The notes under the pieces were generated by a model. The model did not search any database. It was given only the letters and a program-made list of their open reading frames with translations, and was not told where the DNA came from. A DNA stretch of 53,561 nucleotides, taken from contig CALBGO010000131.1 in NCBI GenBank assembly GCA_937894585.1, forward strand, positions 1 to 53,561. The letters are read 5' to 3'. This document shows, in pieces, positions 50,252 through 53,561 of the stretch. The DNA comes from an uncultured Eubacterium sp. Lineage in GTDB: Bacteria; Bacillota; Clostridia; Peptostreptococcales; Anaerovoracaceae. Each line of letters starts with the position of its first letter. Position 1 is the first letter of the stretch. The position numbers were made by a program, and so were the translations under genes.

Positions 50252-51786
50252 TGAAGATTCTGCTTACGACTTTAAATTCAAAATATGTACATTCCAATCC
50301 GGCATTGAAATACCTATATCAGTCGGTTTTGGATTCCGGCGTTGAGGCGGGACCTGAAGTGGCCTTGCAGGAGTTTACCATTAACAACGAGACGGATTAT
50401 ATTTACGGAGAAATTCTGCGGGGAGATTATGATTTGATCTGCTTTTCCACTTATATCTGGAATGTGGAGCAGATATGCCGTCTGGGCGCCGATTTGAAAA
50501 AAGCAGAACCGTCCGTGCAGATTCTGCTGGGCGGTCCCGAGGTCAGCTATGAAACCGTTTCTCTGATGCGGGAAAACCCGTGGATTGATTTTGTGCTGCG
50601 GGGCGAAGGAGAAGGCTCTTTTACGGCTTTGTACAAAGCGATGGCAGAAAAGGGCAGAGCTTGGGACCCATCGGAAATCTCAGGGCTCAGTTACCGCAGA
50701 AGCGACGGAGAGGTGCTTGAAAATCCGGAAGGTATGCCGCTTGATATGAGGGAGATACCGTTTCCTTACCGGTCACTTCCTGTGGAAGCGGATAAAGTAG
50801 TATACTACGAAACCGCAAGAGGCTGTCCTTATCGGTGCAGCTACTGTCTGTCTTCTTTGGAAAAGACGATCAGGCCGCTGCCTCTTGAGCGGGTTATGAA
50901 CGAGTTTGATTTTTTCCTGGAGAAAAGGGTAAAGCAGGTTAAGCTGATAGACCGGACTTTCAATTATGACAGACAGCGGGCAAGGGAAATCTGGCAGTAC
51001 CTCATTGACAGGGATAACGGCGTTACGAATTTTCATTTTGAAATCTGTGCGGAGCTTCTGGATGAGGAAACTCTGAATCTGCTGGCAAAGGCGCGGCAGG
51101 GACTGTTTCAGTTTGAAATCGGCATTCAGTCCACCAATCCGCAGACACTTGCGGCGGTGGATCGAAGCAGCGGTACGGACAGGGTTCTTGCAAATATCCG
51201 CAGTCTTATTGCTTTGGGAAACAGCCATATTCATGTAGATCTGATTGCAGGGCTTCCTTTTGAAGATTACGGAACTTTTGCGAAGTCTTTTAATGATGTG
51301 TACGCGCTTTCCGCAGATGACCTGCAGCTTGGATTTCTTAAGCTGCTTAAGGGGACCAAGGTGCGCAGGACGGCGGAAGAACACGGCTATGTATATCGGA
51401 GCTGTGCGGCTTACGAGGTGATTTCCAACCGGTATATTTCAGCGAAGGAGCTTTCGCGGCTGAAGATGATTGAAAAGGTGCTGAACCTTTATAAAGGCAG
51501 GGGCGGATTTGACAGAACCGTAAATTATCTGATACAGAACATATCGGATTCACCTTTCGATTTTTATGAAAAGCTGTCGGTATATTTCTATGAAAACGGC
51601 TATCAGCACAGGTCCCATAAAAAAGAAGACTTGTACCGGATTTTGTATGGATTTGTAAAGAAGACGGAGTCTCAGTTTCCGGGCATCGGCAGAGAAGCGG
51701 AGAAACTGCTGGAAACAGATTTGAACGCTGCTATGAATTTTGATGCAGTAAAAAAATTTCACAAAAAAGGATGGGATATCAAATGA
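50251..51786 (+). CDS. B12-binding radical SAM protein (DUF4080)
   Basis: 511 residues. N-terminal cobalamin-binding Rossmann-like domain (MKILLTTLNSKYVHSNPALKYL, LICFSTYIWNVEQ, ILLGGPEVSY), radical SAM core with CPYRCSYC (C192, C196, C199), FQFEIGIQSTNPQTLAAVDR, HVDLIAGLPFEDY, and a C-terminal DUF4080 domain of about 170 residues. Starts on the stop of the upstream radical SAM gene (TAATG) and overlaps the next gene by 4 bp. Probably a methyl- or other radical transferase; substrate unknown. Confidence 0.92.
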   Translation: MKILLTTLNSKYVHSNPALKYLYQSVLDSGVEAGPEVALQEFTINNETDYIYGEILRGDYDLICFSTYIWNVEQICRLGADLKKAEPSVQILLGGPEVSYETVSLMRENPWIDFVLRGEGEGSFTALYKAMAEKGRAWDPSEISGLSYRRSDGEVLENPEGMPLDMREIPFPYRSLPVEADKVVYYETARGCPYRCSYCLSSLEKTIRPLPLERVMNEFDFFLEKRVKQVKLIDRTFNYDRQRAREIWQYLIDRDNGVTNFHFEICAELLDEETLNLLAKARQGLFQFEIGIQSTNPQTLAAVDRSSGTDRVLANIRSLIALGNSHIHVDLIAGLPFEDYGTFAKSFNDVYALSADDLQLGFLKLLKGTKVRRTAEEHGYVYRSCAAYEVISNRYISAKELSRLKMIEKVLNLYKGRGGFDRTVNYLIQNISDSPFDFYEKLSVYFYENGYQHRSHKKEDLYRILYGFVKKTESQFPGIGREAEKLLETDLNAAMNFDAVKKFHKKGWDIK

Positions 51787-52802
51787 GTTTTGATCATAAC
51801 GAGACACAGCAGCTGCAGGACAGAATCGGCGAGTATCTGATACCGTATCTGGAACAGTATGTGTTTGATGAGCTTTCGGAAAGTTATCTTGAAAAAGCAG
51901 GTATTGCGGATATTCTTACCGGTGTGCCGGTTCCGATTAAAAAGACCGAGATGACAGGGCTTTCTACTTTTGTAATTGCGCAGAATATGGCTTTTGTAAT
52001 GGGCTGTGACATCAATTTCAAGTATAGGGATAATTATGTTGCATATATTGTCCGTACTTTTACAAAGGATTTTGTAAAGCCTTTAATCAATGAGGGCGTG
52101 GAAGCTGCGGCAAAGGGTGATTTTGATTATGCCTGCATCTGCTTCAGAGGTGCTCTTTTAATCGATCCGGATTCTGCGGATGCTTTATACTGCTATGGCA
52201 GAGCCTGCAAGGACTCTTATGAAAAGGGAGAAGGCGAGGAGTATATAGGTCTTTACAAGGCGGAATCTCTGGAAGCTTTTGAAAAGCTTACGCTGATTAA
52301 GCCTGATTTTGATATGGGCTTTTATTTCCTGGGCTATGCTTATCTGAATATGGGACTTTATGTCAAGGCGAAGCTGACCTGGGAGTCTTTTCTGAAACTG
52401 GCTTCCGACCATAAGCAGAAGGAAGAGGTAAATGAGTGGCTGGATAAGCTTGAGGAGCCTGTGAAAATTGAGGAAGGCTACAACCATGTCCTTGCCGGAC
52501 GGTTTGCAGAGGGAATCGGAATTCTTTCTTCTTATGAAGAGGATGAAAGGTTTAATACATGGTGGCCGCTGTGGTATTATCTGGGATTTGCCTACAGTGA
52601 ACTCGGCGATCGGGAAACAGCGGAAAAATGCTATCTGGAGGTTTTGAAACTTTCCCCAAGCAACAGCGATACGATGGAAAAACTGGCGGAGCTTTATGAA
52701 GCAGAGGGAAATTCGGTTCTGGCGGAAAAGTATCGGAAGAAGATTGAAGTGGTGAAGCATAATATTGAACTGGATAAGGCGGAAAAGAACGGTCTGTCCT
52801 AA
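51783..52802 (+). CDS. Tetratricopeptide repeat protein
   Basis: 339 residues from ATG at 51783 overlapping the upstream stop (ATGA). Residues 1-105 form an unassigned alpha-helical domain with no motif I know. TPR-like helix pairs follow: AAKGDFDYACICFRGALLIDPDSADALYCYGRACK, FDMGFYFLGYAYLNMGLYVKAKLTWESFLKLA, and WWPLWYYLGFAYSELGDRETAEKCYLEVLKLSPSNSDTMEKLAELYEAEG. Cytoplasmic, no signal peptide. Coupling to two radical SAM genes suggests it serves their substrate or a shared pathway; inference only. Confidence 0.85.
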   Translation: MSFDHNETQQLQDRIGEYLIPYLEQYVFDELSESYLEKAGIADILTGVPVPIKKTEMTGLSTFVIAQNMAFVMGCDINFKYRDNYVAYIVRTFTKDFVKPLINEGVEAAAKGDFDYACICFRGALLIDPDSADALYCYGRACKDSYEKGEGEEYIGLYKAESLEAFEKLTLIKPDFDMGFYFLGYAYLNMGLYVKAKLTWESFLKLASDHKQKEEVNEWLDKLEEPVKIEEGYNHVLAGRFAEGIGILSSYEEDERFNTWWPLWYYLGFAYSELGDRETAEKCYLEVLKLSPSNSDTMEKLAELYEAEGNSVLAEKYRKKIEVVKHNIELDKAEKNGLS

Positions 52803-52908
52803 TCAGGCAGAAAAAGGGTCTTTTTTAATTAATCCGTTTAATCTTGGCAGAGTAAGGCACTTGTGAAGAAAAAATTGAAAAGAAATTAAAAAAATAATAT
52901 AAAAGGTG

Positions 52909-52938
52909 TTGACAATAGGTACATCTTTATTATATAAT
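52909..52938 (+). promoter_or_regulatory. Strong promoter for the tRNA cluster
   Basis: TTGACA (52909-52914), 18 bp, TATAAT (52933-52938). Both boxes are perfect; it lies 31 bp upstream of tRNA-Asn. Confidence 0.85.
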
Positions 52939-52969
52939 AACTTTTGTCGTCAGCACGGCGGCAAAGTGT

Positions 52970-53044
52970 TCCGAGATAGCTCAATGGTGGAGCAACCGGC
53001 TGTTAACCGGTAGGCTGTGGGTTCGAGCCCCACTCTCGGAGCCA
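52970..53044 (+). tRNA. tRNA-Asn (GUU)
   Basis: Acceptor TCCGAGA/TCTCGGA, anticodon stem CCGG around GTT, T-arm GGGTTCGAGCCCC, and encoded CCA at 53042-53044. 75 bases. Confidence 0.96.
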
Positions 53045-53070
53045 TTTTTTTAACAAGTTTGTATATGTAT

Positions 53071-53159
53071 GCCGGAGTGGCGGAATTGGCAGACGCACAG
53101 GACTTAAAATCCTGCGATCCTTACCGATCGTACCGGTTCGACCCCGGTCTCCGGCACCA
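53071..53159 (+). tRNA. tRNA-Leu (UAA)
   Basis: Acceptor GCCGGAG/CTCCGGC, anticodon loop CTTAAAA with anticodon TAA, a long class II variable arm (CGATCCTTACCGATCG), and encoded CCA. 89 bases. Confidence 0.96.
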
Positions 53160-53189
53160 ATATTTATCTGTAGAATTTTATAACATCGT

Positions 53190-53265
53190 CGCGGGGTAGA
53201 GCAGTTGGTAGCTCGTCGGGCTCATAACCCGGAGGCCGCAGGTTCAAGTCCTGTCCCCGCAACCA
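53190..53265 (+). tRNA. Initiator tRNA-Met (CAU)
   Basis: Anticodon CAT in a stem with three G-C pairs (GGG...CCC), and a C1-A72 mismatch at the acceptor end (C at 53190, A at 53261), both initiator marks. Encoded CCA at 53263-53265. 76 bases. Confidence 0.94.
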
Positions 53266-53271
53266 AACGAC

Positions 53272-53303
53272 AAAAAGACCGTCCGATTCGGACGGTCTTT
53301 TCT
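53272..53303 (+). terminator. Terminator after the tRNA cluster
   Basis: AAAAGACCGTCCG / CGGACGGTCTTTT with ATT loop. Outer CGACAA/TTGTCG bases extend the pairing. Confidence 0.9.
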
Positions 53304-53475
53304 TGTCGTTAGAATGGAAGAAAGGACTTGAAGCTTAAGAAGGCTTATGCCGTGAAGAACAAGTCTCCTGTGGAGAGTTGTTCAGGCATAAGGTGCGTAG
53401 GCGACCGAGAGGGGAGGCAAGCACGGTGACCGTGAGCGAAGAGAAACGGGCGTGTCCTGTCCCCGCAACCAAATT
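53304..53475 (+). other. Structured segment ending in a second copy of the tRNA-Met 3' end
   Basis: A 20-base stretch of the tRNA-Met 3' end through CCA (53248-53267) recurs exactly at 53454-53473, 206 bp away. Between them lies a three-part hairpin (CTTATGCC/GGCATAAG, GAACAA/TTGTTC, TCTCC/GGAGA; 53344-53392) and a CACGG/CCGTG stem. No gene is supported; the best frame is about 33 codons. Possibly a non-coding RNA, decayed integration site, or tRNA duplication remnant. Confidence 0.55.
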
Positions 53476-53507
53476 ACAAAAAGCTGTCCATTAGGGCAGC
53501 TTTTTGT
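53476..53507 (+). terminator. Second terminator, upstream exon of the intron
   Basis: CAAAAAGCTGTCC pairs with GGGCAGCTTTTTG around ATTA. Group IIC introns typically insert just downstream of such hairpins. Confidence 0.8.
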
Positions 53508-53509
53508 GA

Positions 53510-53561
53510 GTGTGCCAGGCATGGCGCAAGTCTTACGGGTGAAAGTCCCGTCACGGGTATT
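53510..53561 (+). mobile_element. 5' end of a group II intron (IIC-like), cut by the window edge
   Basis: GTGTG at 53510 fits the GUGYG 5' consensus. It continues as GCCAGGCATGGCG and then ACGGGTGAAAGTCCCGT, closely matching the domain I start of the Oceanobacillus group IIC intron as I remember it (GUGUGCC..GGCAUGG, GGGUGA.AGUCCC). It begins 3 bases after a terminator hairpin, the IIC target. The reverse transcriptase and domains V-VI would lie beyond the window. Confidence 0.8.

Noticed and set aside
53017..53199. 60-residue frame
   Set aside because: It is a translation of tRNA-Asn and tRNA-Leu sequence, a known artefact.

Overview
The window looks like chromosomal DNA of an anaerobic, low-to-mid GC Firmicute of the class Clostridia. 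The evidence is a Clostridia-type division and cell-wall (dcw) cluster (mraZ to ftsZ), AGGAGG-type ribosome binding sites with some TTG starts, sigma-A promoters of TTGACA/TATAAT type, a HAAS/PadR module, a Bce-type two-component/ABC module, and a MurE carrying the DNPR motif of meso-diaminopimelate-adding enzymes. A relative of the Eubacteriales Family XIII/Anaerovoracaceae is possible, but the genus cannot be fixed from sequence alone.

Layout. 1-2340: 3' end of an Rpn-type nuclease gene, then a leftward PadR-HAAS-DUF4097 operon with a clear promoter and palindromic operator. 2478-6529: AlkD-like repair protein, an unusual metallophosphoesterase, two secreted proteins, and two intergenic minisatellites; the second secreted protein (FN3) has a frameshift inside its signal peptide. 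6530-11337: a ketopantoate-reductase remnant followed by a complete Bce-like peptide sensing/detoxification module (regulator, kinase, ATPase, permease) with a BceR-type operator. 11507-15292: acyl-ACP thioesterase, leucine-rich protein, then a DDAH-family hydrolase and an APC antiporter behind a consensus promoter. 15421-18627: copper module, csoR plus a CopA ATPase that carries a CopZ-like domain at its C-terminus. 18895-25957: AI-2E family exporter, an unrecognised Cys-containing protein, a membrane protein, a GIY-YIG protein, a membrane-anchored 5'-nucleotidase, and a cysteine-rich protein behind a sigma-K-like promoter.

26157-39710 is the dcw cluster: mraZ, rsmH, ftsL-like, PBP (ftsI/spoVD type), murE, murF, mraY, murD, ftsW, murG, ftsQ/divIB, ftsZ. 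It supplies lipid II synthesis (MurE/F/D, MraY, MurG), septal polymerisation and crosslinking (FtsW, PBP) and the division ring (FtsZ, with ZapA further on). 39790-52802 is a housekeeping run: TrmH-type methyltransferase, pheS, pheT, zapA, mutS2, a DUF523/TudS protein, argS, two radical-SAM proteins and a TPR protein, the last three overlapping.

52909-53561: tRNA-Asn, tRNA-Leu and initiator tRNA-Met behind a strong promoter, then a terminator, a structured ~200-bp segment bounded by a second copy of the tRNA-Met 3' end, a second terminator, and the 5' end of a group II (IIC-like) intron that runs off the window.

Most genes are ordinary. The points I rate most interesting are the tRNA-end duplication with intron insertion, the signal-peptide frameshift, the CopA-CopZ fusion with an internal start, the sigma-K-like cysteine-rich gene, the metallophosphoesterase with two swapped ligands, and the leader of the unknown gene at 20521.
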